A stretch of DNA of 45,602 bases, from assembly GCA_044353905.1 (NCBI GenBank), contig JBILBA010000009.1, forward strand, positions 1 through 45,602, read 5' to 3'. A program made the translations under genes and the position numbers. A model generated the notes under the pieces. The model saw only the letters and a list, made by a program, of their open reading frames with translations. It searched no databases and had not been told where the DNA came from. This document shows, piece after piece, positions 31,524-39,998 of the stretch (position 1 is its first letter; each line of letters starts with the position of its first letter). The stretch comes from MWH-TA3 sp044353905 (lineage in GTDB: Bacteria > Actinomycetota > Actinomycetes > Actinomycetales > Microbacteriaceae).

Positions 31524-31733
31524 TCAGAGTCCTTTAGATTTGCGAAAATAGGCAACGAGCGCGTTGGCGTGACCGTGACCGATGCCGTGTTCCGACTTGA
31601 GCCACGCAACCTGTTCCAGGTGCTTCTTGGCGAGCACGTTCTCGAGAAGTTCGAACCAATGAGCGACCGGCTGGCCGTACGTCTTCTCGATGGACGGGAA
31701 GTACGACGCTGGGCCCTGAACTTTGTCGGTCAC
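31524..31733 (-). CDS. DUF4287 domain protein
   Basis: A 69-residue protein of the DUF4287 family, recognised by GPASYFPSIEKTYGQPVAHW near the start and LEQVAWLKSEHGIGHGHANALVAYF near the end. Its function is unknown. The GTG at 31733 is preferred over a longer reading because TATATT lies 6 bases upstream and the family similarity starts right there. It is translated 3 bases ahead of arsC and probably shares its mRNA. The adjacent DUF3817 gene is divergent. Confidence 0.85.
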   Translation of the reverse strand: MTDKVQGPASYFPSIEKTYGQPVAHWFELLENVLAKKHLEQVAWLKSEHGIGHGHANALVAYFRKSKGL

Positions 31734-31801
31734 GAACCAAATATAGCCGAGTCGAATAGCGGGGTGCATAGGCTTGAAGGAACACCCGTGAAAGGTTCAT
31801 C

Positions 31802-32299
31802 ATGACAAGTCCCCGTGACGCCGGTTTTTCGCCTCGACGCCTCTTTCGATTTTTCGCAATCAGTGAAGCAGTGACGTGGACGCTCTTGCTGGGTGGGCTC
31901 GCGATTCGAGCGGTGTTTGGCGCCCCTCCAATCCTGCTCACCGTCGTCGGCGGAATCCACGGCGCAGTATTCCTTGGATACGGTGTGGTGGCGGCGCTGG
32001 TCGGCGTCAACAACCGCTGGGGCATCGGGCGAACAGTGTTGGGAATTGCGCTCGCCATTGTTCCTTACGCGACGATTCCGTTCGAAATTCGAGCCGAGAA
32101 GGCTGGGCGCCTCGCCGGCGCTTGGCGTCGCACGGCATCGAGCGACCCGCGCGATGCGCACTGGTTCGATCGGTTGTATCGATGGTTCCTGAATCGCCCG
32201 GTGTTCTTCGCACTCGTGTTGCTCGCGGCAATTGTCGCGATCTTCGCCACGCTCATCATCATCGGACCTCCCGGCGGGTGGCCGACCGACGAGGGTTAA
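31802..32299 (+). CDS. DUF3817 family membrane protein
   Basis: A 165-residue protein with four hydrophobic segments (about residues 19-38, 44-66, 73-92 and 135-155). RLFRFFAISEAVTWTLLL and VGGIHGAVFLGYGVVA match the actinobacterial DUF3817 integral membrane family. RBS AAAGG lies 8 bases before the ATG. It overlaps the end of the convergent amidase gene by 4 bases. Function unknown. Confidence 0.8.
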   Translation: MTSPRDAGFSPRRLFRFFAISEAVTWTLLLGGLAIRAVFGAPPILLTVVGGIHGAVFLGYGVVAALVGVNNRWGIGRTVLGIALAIVPYATIPFEIRAEKAGRLAGAWRRTASSDPRDAHWFDRLYRWFLNRPVFFALVLLAAIVAIFATLIIIGPPGGWPTDEG

Positions 32300-34314
32300 G
32301 CGACCCCGCCAACGACGGTGAATCCGCCGGAAACGACATCACCCGAGCGCGCCAGCGCGACAACGACCGAACCGTAGCCGCCCCGCCATTCGCTGTGAAG
32401 CCGAGCGTGCTCTTCCTCGGGAACGGTGGTGTGGACCACGAAGCCCGATTCGGTCGCAGTGCCGGTCACAGGGATTCCGTTCAGCGTCACCGACACCTCG
32501 TCGGCGTCCGTGTGAATCTCGATGTGGATCGGCACGACCCCGTTCGTCGCCGAACCCGCGTTGGCGTCGAGGGTGAGCGACGGTTGTGGCGATCCATCGC
32601 CGCCACGCGACACCCACTCGTTCGCCGATAGCTCTGGGGTGCGAGGCGGTTGAATTCTTCCGAGGTGGGCGCGGTCGAACGCGAAAGCAAAGCTCAGCAG
32701 ATTGGTGTCGTCGTAGCCGCGTCCCGCAAAGGTGAGCCCAACAGGCATTCCGATGTCGCTCATGTTGCCCATTGGCACCGTCACGGTCGGGATTCCGAGG
32801 TGACGGAGGACTACGTTGCCGTTCGCAACCCAGATTCCGTTCCGCCAGCCGAGTGCGGCCGACGCGGGGTTCACATCCATGTCTGCCGGGCCGACATCCG
32901 CAACCGCGGGGAACACGACCGCATCCAGACCCGATTCGTCCATCCACTGCTCGAGGTCGATTCCCCGAGCCTCTTCGAGTCCGCGAAGCCCCTCACCGAT
33001 GCTTGGAATGTCTTCGAGCGCGGTGATTCCGTCGCGTCGTGCGTCGTGGACATAACTGTCGAGCGTGACGTCTTCGGGCGAAAATCTCGACTGGTGAATC
33101 CCGTATTGGTCATCCAGTGCGCCGCTCGGTTGCGGAAAAATCTTGTCCTCGTCGACGTCGACGAGCGCGTGGAGTTTCGGGTCACCATTTGCGGCGAGGA
33201 ATTCGTTCCAACCCCACATGCTGAGTTCGTGAAGTTCGCGGTCGGCGTAATCCGCCGGAACCAGTCCGCGTGCGACGAGATTGTTGGGCTCGGCCTCTTT
33301 GTTTTCGTATCGGGTCACGACGGGGAAATCTGTTTCGACGACTTCGGCGCCAAGCCGCTCGAGCGTGAGCTTTGCGTCGCGCCAACGCTCGACTACCGAC
33401 GGTCGGGTTTCAATCGGGTCAGATGTATCGGAGTCAGCGTTGATGTACATCCGCGGGATCGCGATGCGCTTTCCCGACAGCGCGTTACCCTCCGCGAGCG
33501 CCGCATACGATTCAGGACGCAGTTCCGATGACGGCGGGGTCGAAATCCACGGCTGCACGCGCCAGAAGTCGCCTCGCGTGACGGTGTCGTCCGCGACGAT
33601 GACGTCGAGCAACGCGAGCATGTCCTCCATCGTGCGCGTGTGAGGAACCACGACGTCCATCGTGGGGACGAGTGGCCAGTTCCCTCGGGTCGAAATCACC
33701 CCGCGGGACGGCGTGTAGGCGCAGAGCGCGTTGTTCGATGCGGGCGCTCGGCCCGACGACCACGTTTCTTCACCCAAACCGAACGCGGCGAAACTCGCCG
33801 CCGTTGCGGTGCCGGAACCGTTCGACGAACCCGAACCAAACGCTGCCGTCAGAAAATCGGCGTTGTACGGGCTCTCTGCACGACCGTACACACCGCGTTG
33901 CATTCCGCCGTTAGCCATGGGCGGCATGTTCGTCAGACCGATAAGCACGGCTCCCGCTTTTCTCAACTGTCCAATGGTGAAGGCGTCGTGCTGAGCGACC
34001 AGATCCGCGAATGCCGGTGAACCCGATGCGACAGTCAATCCTTTGGCTTGGTACGAATTCTTGGCGGTGTACGGAATTCCATCGAGGCGACTGAGAACCT
34101 CACCGCGCGCTCGGCGCTCGTCCGACGCCCTCGCATCCGCAAACATCGCAGGGTTGAGAACTGGGACCGCATTCAGGGCGATCCCGTGACGGTCGTAGAA
34201 ACCGATTCGGTTCAGGTACGCGGCAACAAGTTCAACACTCGAGACCGTGCCTGCATCGAGAGCAGCGCGGATTTCGGCAACACTCTTTTCGACGACAGGG
34301 AATTCGGAACTCAT
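32296..34314 (-). CDS. amidase signature family protein with C-terminal extension
   Basis: A 672-residue amidase. The Ser-cisSer-Lys centre is visible: Lys in GIPYTAKNSYQAKGL and the Ser-rich GSGSSNGSGTATAASFAAFG, a variant of the usual GGSSGGS. NMPPMANGG and AYTPSRGVISTRGNWPLVPTMDVVVPHTRTMEDMLALLDV are typical amidase segments. About 110 residues after the catalytic fold resemble an Ig-like beta module (VPIHIEIHTDADEVSVTLNG). The ATG at 34314 is preferred to a 45-codon longer reading because CAGAAT lies 6 bases before it and the extension runs over the divergent promoter. No signal peptide is visible. The substrate is unknown. Confidence 0.88.
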   Translation of the reverse strand: MSSEFPVVEKSVAEIRAALDAGTVSSVELVAAYLNRIGFYDRHGIALNAVPVLNPAMFADARASDERRARGEVLSRLDGIPYTAKNSYQAKGLTVASGSPAFADLVAQHDAFTIGQLRKAGAVLIGLTNMPPMANGGMQRGVYGRAESPYNADFLTAAFGSGSSNGSGTATAASFAAFGLGEETWSSGRAPASNNALCAYTPSRGVISTRGNWPLVPTMDVVVPHTRTMEDMLALLDVIVADDTVTRGDFWRVQPWISTPPSSELRPESYAALAEGNALSGKRIAIPRMYINADSDTSDPIETRPSVVERWRDAKLTLERLGAEVVETDFPVVTRYENKEAEPNNLVARGLVPADYADRELHELSMWGWNEFLAANGDPKLHALVDVDEDKIFPQPSGALDDQYGIHQSRFSPEDVTLDSYVHDARRDGITALEDIPSIGEGLRGLEEARGIDLEQWMDESGLDAVVFPAVADVGPADMDVNPASAALGWRNGIWVANGNVVLRHLGIPTVTVPMGNMSDIGMPVGLTFAGRGYDDTNLLSFAFAFDRAHLGRIQPPRTPELSANEWVSRGGDGSPQPSLTLDANAGSATNGVVPIHIEIHTDADEVSVTLNGIPVTGTATESGFVVHTTVPEEEHARLHSEWRGGYGSVVVALARSGDVVSGGFTVVGGVA

Positions 34315-34396
34315 GTCGCGATTCTGCCAGAATCCTCCCCGCTTGCGGATTCGACGCCCGTCAGCGCGTGCCATCCCGAACGATAGAGTCATCACC

Positions 34397-35260
34397 ATGA
34401 AGTCGCAGGGCGTCCCCGGTTGGGTGTTCGCCGTGGCCGCAATGGCCATCCTTCAATTTGCGGCCGCCGTGACGACACAGCTATACCCCATCGTCGGTCC
34501 GGCCGGGGCCGGTTGGTTGCGACTTGTCGGCGGCGCCATCTTTTTCCTTGCCCTTGTGCGTCCCGATTTTCGGTCGTACGGCCGATCCAACCTTCGCCTC
34601 CTCATCGGGTTGGGGCTCGTAACTGCTCTGATGACCATCTCATTCCAGTTTGCTGTGGCCACGATCGGACTCAGCATGACGGCGCCGATTCAGTTCCTCG
34701 GGCCACTCACCGTCGGGGTCTTGCGAGCGAAAAAGCGCAGCCACATCTGGTGGCCCGTGCTCGCCTTGGCGGGCGTTATCGCCGTGACTCAACCCTGGAA
34801 CGGGTCCATCGACCCGTGGGGAGTGATGTGGGCGCTTTTCGCGGCGCTCGGTTGGGCGCTCTACATCGTCATGACCCAATCCGCTGGCGATCGCGTGTCA
34901 GGTTTCAAAGCACTCGCGATCACAATCCCCGTCGCCGCCATCGCATCCACATTCGTGGGACTTCCGTCGGCCTGGGGGCATCTGGACATCTGGGTCGTGC
35001 TCGCGGGTTTAGGGCTGGGAATTCTCATGCCGGTCATCCCCTTCGCCCTCGAGCTCGTCGCGCTGAAACGACTGACAGCAGCGGCATTTGGCACGCTCTC
35101 TGCCGGTGAGCCAGCCCTCGCCGCCATATTTGGCGTGGCTCTACTTGGCGAACGCCTCAATCTTGTCCAAGTCGCGGGTATCGGCGTCGTCATCATCGCG
35201 GCGGTTGCGGCGGAACGGACAGGTCAGCGCCCAACAAAATCCGTGCCGGTTAACGCGTGA
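34397..35260 (+). CDS. EamA family (RhtA-like) inner-membrane exporter
   Basis: A 287-residue drug/metabolite transporter with ten hydrophobic segments in two EamA halves (about residues 8-130 and 140-275). The phrases LYPIVGPAGAGWLRLVGGAI and LKRLTAAAFGTLSAGEPALAAIFGVALLGERL match threonine/homoserine exporter RhtA-like proteins. The ATG at 34397 lies 7 bases after TAGAGT (leaderless), and the 50 codons upstream overlap the divergent amidase start. It probably exports amino acids or related compounds. Confidence 0.88.
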   Translation: MKSQGVPGWVFAVAAMAILQFAAAVTTQLYPIVGPAGAGWLRLVGGAIFFLALVRPDFRSYGRSNLRLLIGLGLVTALMTISFQFAVATIGLSMTAPIQFLGPLTVGVLRAKKRSHIWWPVLALAGVIAVTQPWNGSIDPWGVMWALFAALGWALYIVMTQSAGDRVSGFKALAITIPVAAIASTFVGLPSAWGHLDIWVVLAGLGLGILMPVIPFALELVALKRLTAAAFGTLSAGEPALAAIFGVALLGERLNLVQVAGIGVVIIAAVAAERTGQRPTKSVPVNA

Positions 35261-35312
35261 CCCCTACCATTCTCTGAGATTTCCGATTGACCAGCGCGGA
35301 TACACTCATTCC

Positions 35313-35855
35313 ATGAGCTCGCACGCGGAATCCACCCTTCGCGGGCTGCCCACTGGCGAACGTGTCGAGGGCTACGCCGTTGCTGTCGTGAATGAGCACG
35401 CGGTTCGATTCGCAGCCCGTGTCCTTTTCGGTATAGGGCTGATTGGTTGGTCCGTTGCAATCACCACATCCGATTTTTCAACCGCCCGACTCTTTGCCGT
35501 CATATTTCTTTTCGAGATGGGTATTCGCCTTGGCGTTGGCGCACGGTTAGCTCCTCTCTATGCACTCGGGTTGTGGGTCAATCGACGCCGCGAACCATTG
35601 TGGGTTGGAGCGCCACAAAAGAGTTTCGCGTGGGGTTTGGGGTTCGTTCTATCAATCAGCGCGTGTTTCTCGTTCGGATGGCTCGGACTTCCCGCCCTTG
35701 CGCTCTCTATTTGTGCCGTGTGTCTCGTGTTCCTCGGTGCCGAAGCGCTGTTCGGGTGGTGTGTCGGCTGTGCGATCTACCGCAGGTTTTGGCCCGACAA
35801 GACGTTTTACTGCGCCGACGGCTCCTGTGAAGTCGCAGGATCGACCCATGAGTGA
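35313..35855 (+). CDS. DUF4395 family membrane protein
   Basis: A 180-residue protein with four hydrophobic segments at about residues 35-55, 60-85, 110-128 and 130-152. VNEHAVRFAARVLFGIGLIGW at the start and WCVGCAIYRRFW with the C-terminal Cys residues (CADGSC) are typical of DUF4395 proteins, which often sit next to thiol or sulfur enzymes. The ATG at 35313 lies 6 bases after TACACT. The next gene starts inside its last codons (8-base overlap), so translation is coupled. Confidence 0.82.
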   Translation: MSSHAESTLRGLPTGERVEGYAVAVVNEHAVRFAARVLFGIGLIGWSVAITTSDFSTARLFAVIFLFEMGIRLGVGARLAPLYALGLWVNRRREPLWVGAPQKSFAWGLGFVLSISACFSFGWLGLPALALSICAVCLVFLGAEALFGWCVGCAIYRRFWPDKTFYCADGSCEVAGSTHE

Positions 35856-36288
35856 CATCACAACGGTCGGTGAAATCGACAACTGGCTGTGTTGGTTGTG
35901 CGACCAGCCGGTTGACCCCGACGCCTCGGTGAATGCCGATTTGGGACCGAGTGTTGATAGCTATGCGGCAACACGAGTCAAGAAGGGGGCGCAGGCTGTC
36001 GAACGACTCGCTCATCGGGCGTGCAACACGATGAAGGGCAAGATTTCGCCCGTGGTTCGATGGTCGCCGGAACTCTTTGTGGTTGATCCTTCGCCGATTT
36101 TCGAGGCGGTCGAACGCCTTCGCGCCAAAGGCGGCCGCGAGATCGTCGCCCGGTGCCCTGACGAGGAAGACGCGCGACAGGCCTCGGAGTGGCTTCTCGA
36201 TCGGGTGTCACGCCTTGCTCCAGACCTGAGTTTGTCGACTCTCATCAGCCCCGGTGGCGGTCAGTTCATGCTCTACCTGACGCGCTGA
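35848..36288 (+). CDS. small HNH-like zinc protein of unknown role
   Basis: A 146-residue protein. It begins with WLCWLCDQPVDPD (CxxC) and continues to RLAHRACNTMKGK, in which H-x-x-C-N-x-x-K-G is the second half of an HNH endonuclease fold. A first-half DH pair before it is not obvious, so it could be a degenerate or purely structural zinc module. The rest (about residues 65-146) is an unrecognised alpha/beta segment. It overlaps the DUF4395 gene by 8 bases and is followed after 4 bases by a DUF427 gene, so the three form an operon. Confidence 0.7.
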   Translation: MSDITTVGEIDNWLCWLCDQPVDPDASVNADLGPSVDSYAATRVKKGAQAVERLAHRACNTMKGKISPVVRWSPELFVVDPSPIFEAVERLRAKGGREIVARCPDEEDARQASEWLLDRVSRLAPDLSLSTLISPGGGQFMLYLTR

Positions 36289-36292
36289 GCCA

Positions 36293-36709
36293 GTGAGTTC
36301 TCACATCGTGGTCGTTCATAACGGGGTGACGATTGTTCCCACGAATGGCGCCGTTCGTGTTTTAGAGACTTCTCATCCGCCAACGTATTACCTGCCCATC
36401 GACGATTTCGTGGACGGGGTCTTGGTTCCGGTCGGCGGAAGCACCGTGTGTGAATTCAAAGGAACCGCGAGCTATTTCGACCTCGTAATCGGTGACGAGC
36501 GCATCGACCGAGCCGCGTGGACATATGAGAATCCAGCCAGCGGGTTCGAGTCTCTCGCGGGGAAGGTTGCCCTCTATGCCAGCCGAGTCGACCTGTGCCA
36601 AGTGGGAGACGAGACCGTCATCCCGCAAGCAGGCGACTTCTACGGCGGGTGGATCACACGCAACATCGAAGGGCCATTCAAGGGTGCCCCGGGGACACTG
36701 GGTTGGTAG
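36293..36709 (+). CDS. DUF427 domain protein
   Basis: A 138-residue protein of the DUF427 family: VLETSHPPTYYLPIDDF, STVCEFKGTASYFDLVIG, AAWTYENPASGFESLAGKVALYAS and GDFYGGWITRNIEGPFKG are all family hallmarks. Function unknown; usually a single cytoplasmic beta-rich domain. The start is GTG, 4 bases after the previous stop with no separate ribosome site, which implies re-initiation. Confidence 0.9.
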   Translation: MSSHIVVVHNGVTIVPTNGAVRVLETSHPPTYYLPIDDFVDGVLVPVGGSTVCEFKGTASYFDLVIGDERIDRAAWTYENPASGFESLAGKVALYASRVDLCQVGDETVIPQAGDFYGGWITRNIEGPFKGAPGTLGW

Positions 36710-36767
36710 CGAATTGGCGTCGGCCGACGACTGAAATTTCACCAATTCAGAAGGTACGTTAAAAGCT

Positions 36768-37514
36768 ATGGATGAGATTTTCGACACCGTTGCTGGGCTT
36801 CCGGTCCACCCCCTCGTGATTCACTTCGCCGTCGTTCTCGTGCCCCTCGCCGCCGTAGGTTTGATTTTCTCTGTGCTGAACAAGGCGTTTCGAACCCGTT
36901 TCGCCTTCGCCTTTGTCGTCCTTCTCGCGGTGACCGTGCCCCTGGCGTTCATCGCGAAGGAATCGGGCGAAGCGCTAGCCGAGCGCGTTGGAATTTCAGA
37001 ACAACACGAGACCCTGGGCGGGACGTTGCCGATTTGGGTCGCCGTGCTGTTGGCTATGTCCGTGGTGTGGTTGGTGATCGCCCGCCGGGACGGTTCCGTG
37101 CTGGTTCGCAGAATCCTCGGCGGTGTGGTGGTTTTCACCGCCGTTCAAACCATTGTGGTGACCCTGTTGGTCGGCCACTCGGGTGCCGAGGCGACCTGGG
37201 GGAAACTCATCGGCGCTCCCGCCGTCGCAAAGCCAACTCAAAGTCCAACGGCGGCTTCGACCGAACCTGCTGCTGGGGCAATCACGGCCGCGGAAGTTAG
37301 TCAGCACGCCACCCTCGACGATTGCTGGACCATAATCGACGGGACGGTATACGACATGACTCCGTTCCTCAATCGGCACCCCGGCGGCTCGGACGCAATC
37401 GCCGGTCTCTGCGGTGGTGACGGAACGGCCGGCTTCCGCGGTCAACACGGAGGCGCATCGGCGCCGAACTCGCAACTCGAATCCTTGACGATCGGTGTGC
37501 TCGCGACTCCGTAG
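36768..37514 (+). CDS. DUF2231 membrane domain fused to a cytochrome b5-like domain
   Basis: A 248-residue fusion. Residues 1-135 hold the DUF2231 membrane part with four helices, beginning LPVHPLVIHFAVVLVPLAAVGL; the His residues there are conserved in that family and may bind heme. A Pro/Thr/Ala linker (about 145-172) leads to a C-terminal b5-like domain with WTIIDGTVYDMTPFLNRHPGG (first heme His) and FRGQHGG (probable second His). The domain arrangement suggests an electron-transfer protein with its b5 domain outside the membrane. The ATG lies 7 bases after TACGTT. Partner unknown. Confidence 0.85.
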   Translation: MDEIFDTVAGLPVHPLVIHFAVVLVPLAAVGLIFSVLNKAFRTRFAFAFVVLLAVTVPLAFIAKESGEALAERVGISEQHETLGGTLPIWVAVLLAMSVVWLVIARRDGSVLVRRILGGVVVFTAVQTIVVTLLVGHSGAEATWGKLIGAPAVAKPTQSPTAASTEPAAGAITAAEVSQHATLDDCWTIIDGTVYDMTPFLNRHPGGSDAIAGLCGGDGTAGFRGQHGGASAPNSQLESLTIGVLATP

Positions 37515-37558
37515 TCGGGCAACGCGAGCGAAAGAGCAAACATGATGGCGTGTGACCA

Positions 37559-38206
37559 ATGACGGTGATGCCCATGTTCCCGCTCGGGTCGGTGTTGTTC
37601 CCGTCGATGCCCTTGACACTGCGAATCTTCGAAGAGCGTTACCTGAAACTACTCGGTGACCTGATGAGCGCCGAGACCCCCGAGTTCGGCGTAGTGGGGA
37701 TTGCGCGTGGTGCAGAAGTTGGTGGCGGCGAAGGCCGGATGTCCATCGGCACAATCGCTTCTGTCGCCGACGTCGGCGCTACAGGCGAATTCCTCGGACT
37801 CGAGGCTGTCGGAACACAGAGGTTTCGAGTCAATGACTGGCTGCCGGACGACCCCTACCCCATTGCCGACATCGACCTGATTCCGGATTTGCTGTGGGAC
37901 GACAGTCTGATGCCGGCTCGCGTTCACCTAGAACTGGCCGTTCGGAACCTGCTCTCGTTCGCGAGTCAGTTTGGCGACTTCCAGTTCGAATCCGACGTCG
38001 AGTTATCGGATGACCCGATGGAGGCATGTTGGCAATTGGCCGGCATCCTTCCAATCGGCGAGATGGACCGGTTCGATCTGCTGAGTTCTCAGTCGGCCGA
38101 GGAGTTGATTGCCCAGACCTACGAAATCGTGACGACAGCAGATGACACGCTGCGAGCGATGATGGCCAGCGATGACGAACCGCCCACTCCGACAGAGTTT
38201 TCGTAG
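37559..38206 (+). CDS. LON substrate-binding domain protein
   Basis: A 215-residue cytoplasmic protein made up of the N-terminal domain of Lon protease alone. MPMFPLGSVLFPSMPLTLRIFEERYLKLLGD is the typical opening, GEGRMSIGTIASVADV follows, and ELSDDPMEACWQLAGILPIGEMDRFDLL is the helical end. No AAA or protease domain is present. Such stand-alone proteins are common in actinobacteria; their role is unproven. The stop is 22 bases from the convergent MFS gene. Confidence 0.9.
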   Translation: MTVMPMFPLGSVLFPSMPLTLRIFEERYLKLLGDLMSAETPEFGVVGIARGAEVGGGEGRMSIGTIASVADVGATGEFLGLEAVGTQRFRVNDWLPDDPYPIADIDLIPDLLWDDSLMPARVHLELAVRNLLSFASQFGDFQFESDVELSDDPMEACWQLAGILPIGEMDRFDLLSSQSAEELIAQTYEIVTTADDTLRAMMASDDEPPTPTEFS

Positions 38207-38228
38207 GAGGCGGACGGGCGACTGGTAA

Positions 38229-39506
38229 TCACGAACTCCCGATACCCGTGGAACCTCCCGCTGTATGCGCGGCGGCGATAGCTCGCTTCCCTGCCGGAAC
38301 GGTAATCGCGATCAGCGCGGTAACCACGGTAGCGGCACCCGTGACGATGAGGAGCAGTTCAACCGAGACGATGTCGGCCAACGGGCCCAAGATGGCCATG
38401 CCGAGTGGCATCGCGACGGACATCACGATTCCAACGAAGCCAAAGACACGTCCCTGGCGCTCTGGCTCAACCGTTTCTTGCAAGAGGGTCATCGCCGAGG
38501 TGGAGAAGGCGGGGACCACCATGCCGATAATGAAAAACAAGCTAAAGAACAGAATCAAATTGGTGGTGAAACCCATCGTGACCGCGAGCAATCCGAACAT
38601 TATCGAAGAACCGATGATTGCCTGAATGCGATTGATTTTTGCGGCAAAAATTGCCATGAGCGCACCGCCAGCGACCATCCCGACGCCGAAGGAGAGCTCG
38701 AGAATTGTCAGCATCCACACGTCAGAACCGAAAGTTCGCACCAGCATGAGCGGCGACAGATTCGACGGCGCGACAATAAGCAGGAACACGATTCCGAAGA
38801 CTGCCATCACCCAACGCACCAGTTCGTTACCGAAGATGTAGCGAATCCCGTCGATGAGATCAGCGGAGTAGCTGGGTTTGTCTCCGTCCGTCACTCGCGC
38901 GAGCGAGGGAACAGCAACCATCGCGAGAAGCGAAAGGCCGATTACGGCGGTCACGAAGTCGATGAAAAAGATGGCGACAATCGACATGTTGGCGTAAACC
39001 GCAGCGGCGGCGACGGGGGCCAACAGCCCCAGCGACGACTGAATGCTGCTGTTGATGCTGTTCACGCGCATTAGCCGATCGGCAGGAACAATCTGGGGTA
39101 GCAACGCAGAGATGGCGGGCATCTGAACGCCGGAACCGACCGACCGAACGGCCATGACCAAGAAGATGAGCCAGAGGTCGTCCACACCAGAGAGCATGAG
39201 GAACGCCAACCCTAGTGTCGCCAGCGCGATCGCCGAATCGGACACGATGATCATGATTTTTCGGTTGACGCGGTCCGCCCACACACCGGCGAAAACTGAG
39301 ACGATCGCCTGCGGAAGGAATCCGAAAATAGCGGCCAGCGCGAGGACCATGCCCGATTTTGTCTCGAGCGTCAGGTGCCACATGATCGCGTACTGAACGA
39401 GGAACGAACCAAAGGTTGTAATCGTTTGCCCGACGAGGAATAGAGAGACCTGACGTTTCCAACGGTCGAGTACGCCGTCTTCACTTTTCGCTATTGCAAC
39501 TTTCAA
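38229..39506 (-). CDS. MFS exporter
   Basis: A 425-residue major facilitator with 12 hydrophobic segments. FLVGQTITTFGSFLVQYAIMWHLT opens helix 1, and GVWADRVNRKIMIIVSD is the loop 2-3 signature (GxxADRxxRK). The second half ends with LQETVEPERQGRVFGFVGIVMSVAMPLG. This pattern is like macrolide or siderophore exporters of the MefA/EntS type. The start is a TTG with GAGAGAG upstream. It is 31 bases behind the small multidrug-export gene and is probably the last gene of the XRE-led operon. Confidence 0.88.
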   Translation of the reverse strand: MKVAIAKSEDGVLDRWKRQVSLFLVGQTITTFGSFLVQYAIMWHLTLETKSGMVLALAAIFGFLPQAIVSVFAGVWADRVNRKIMIIVSDSAIALATLGLAFLMLSGVDDLWLIFLVMAVRSVGSGVQMPAISALLPQIVPADRLMRVNSINSSIQSSLGLLAPVAAAAVYANMSIVAIFFIDFVTAVIGLSLLAMVAVPSLARVTDGDKPSYSADLIDGIRYIFGNELVRWVMAVFGIVFLLIVAPSNLSPLMLVRTFGSDVWMLTILELSFGVGMVAGGALMAIFAAKINRIQAIIGSSIMFGLLAVTMGFTTNLILFFSLFFIIGMVVPAFSTSAMTLLQETVEPERQGRVFGFVGIVMSVAMPLGMAILGPLADIVSVELLLIVTGAATVVTALIAITVPAGKRAIAAAHTAGGSTGIGSS

Positions 39507-39536
39507 TTGTTTGCTCTCTCTATTGTGTGAACCGAG

Positions 39537-39998
39537 TCATTGAACAGTTCCGATGGAAACCCCCAGAGCGACCATAACCCACGCAATCGCGACAGCCCAG
39601 ACAACCATCGCAGTAGATATCAACACCGTTGTCTTGAGAGGCTTGACCCCAGCAGCTACCGACGCTGCTGCCGCGAATTGAGTTCCAATAAGGATTGGTC
39701 CCAACACGGCCATCCCATAGATTCCATACTTGTCAAAGGCCTGTTGAGCCTTGATGAGCTTGGGCGATTCAGCGTTTTTTCCCTTGGCAACTCGCCGGCG
39801 AATAATCCAGTTTCGAATTGAGCCACCACCGTAGGCAAACACTGCGATTGTGATGATGTTGCCCGCGGCAGCCGAGATCACTGTCAACACCGGGTCTAAT
39901 CCAAACAGTATTCCTGCTGGCACCACGGCAATTGCTTCAAACCACGGAATAGCCCCGGCGAGAAAGACACCAAATAGACCTAGTTGTTCAAGGTTCAT
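39537..39998 (-). CDS. small multidrug export family (PF06695-like) membrane protein
   Basis: A 153-residue membrane protein. GAIPWFEAIAVVPAGILFGLDPVLTVISAAAGNIITI and AFDKYGIYGMAVLGPILIGTQFAAAASVAAGV match the small multi-drug export family; the name reflects early annotation and transport is unproven. Its ATG overlaps the stop of the DUF418 gene by 4 bases. The base composition is lower in GC than the region to the left. Confidence 0.82.
   Translation of the reverse strand: MNLEQLGLFGVFLAGAIPWFEAIAVVPAGILFGLDPVLTVISAAAGNIITIAVFAYGGGSIRNWIIRRRVAKGKNAESPKLIKAQQAFDKYGIYGMAVLGPILIGTQFAAAASVAAGVKPLKTTVLISTAMVVWAVAIAWVMVALGVSIGTVQ

Noticed and set aside
34315..34449. 45-codon extension of the amidase
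   Set aside because: It overlaps the divergent EamA gene start and promoter and has no amidase similarity.
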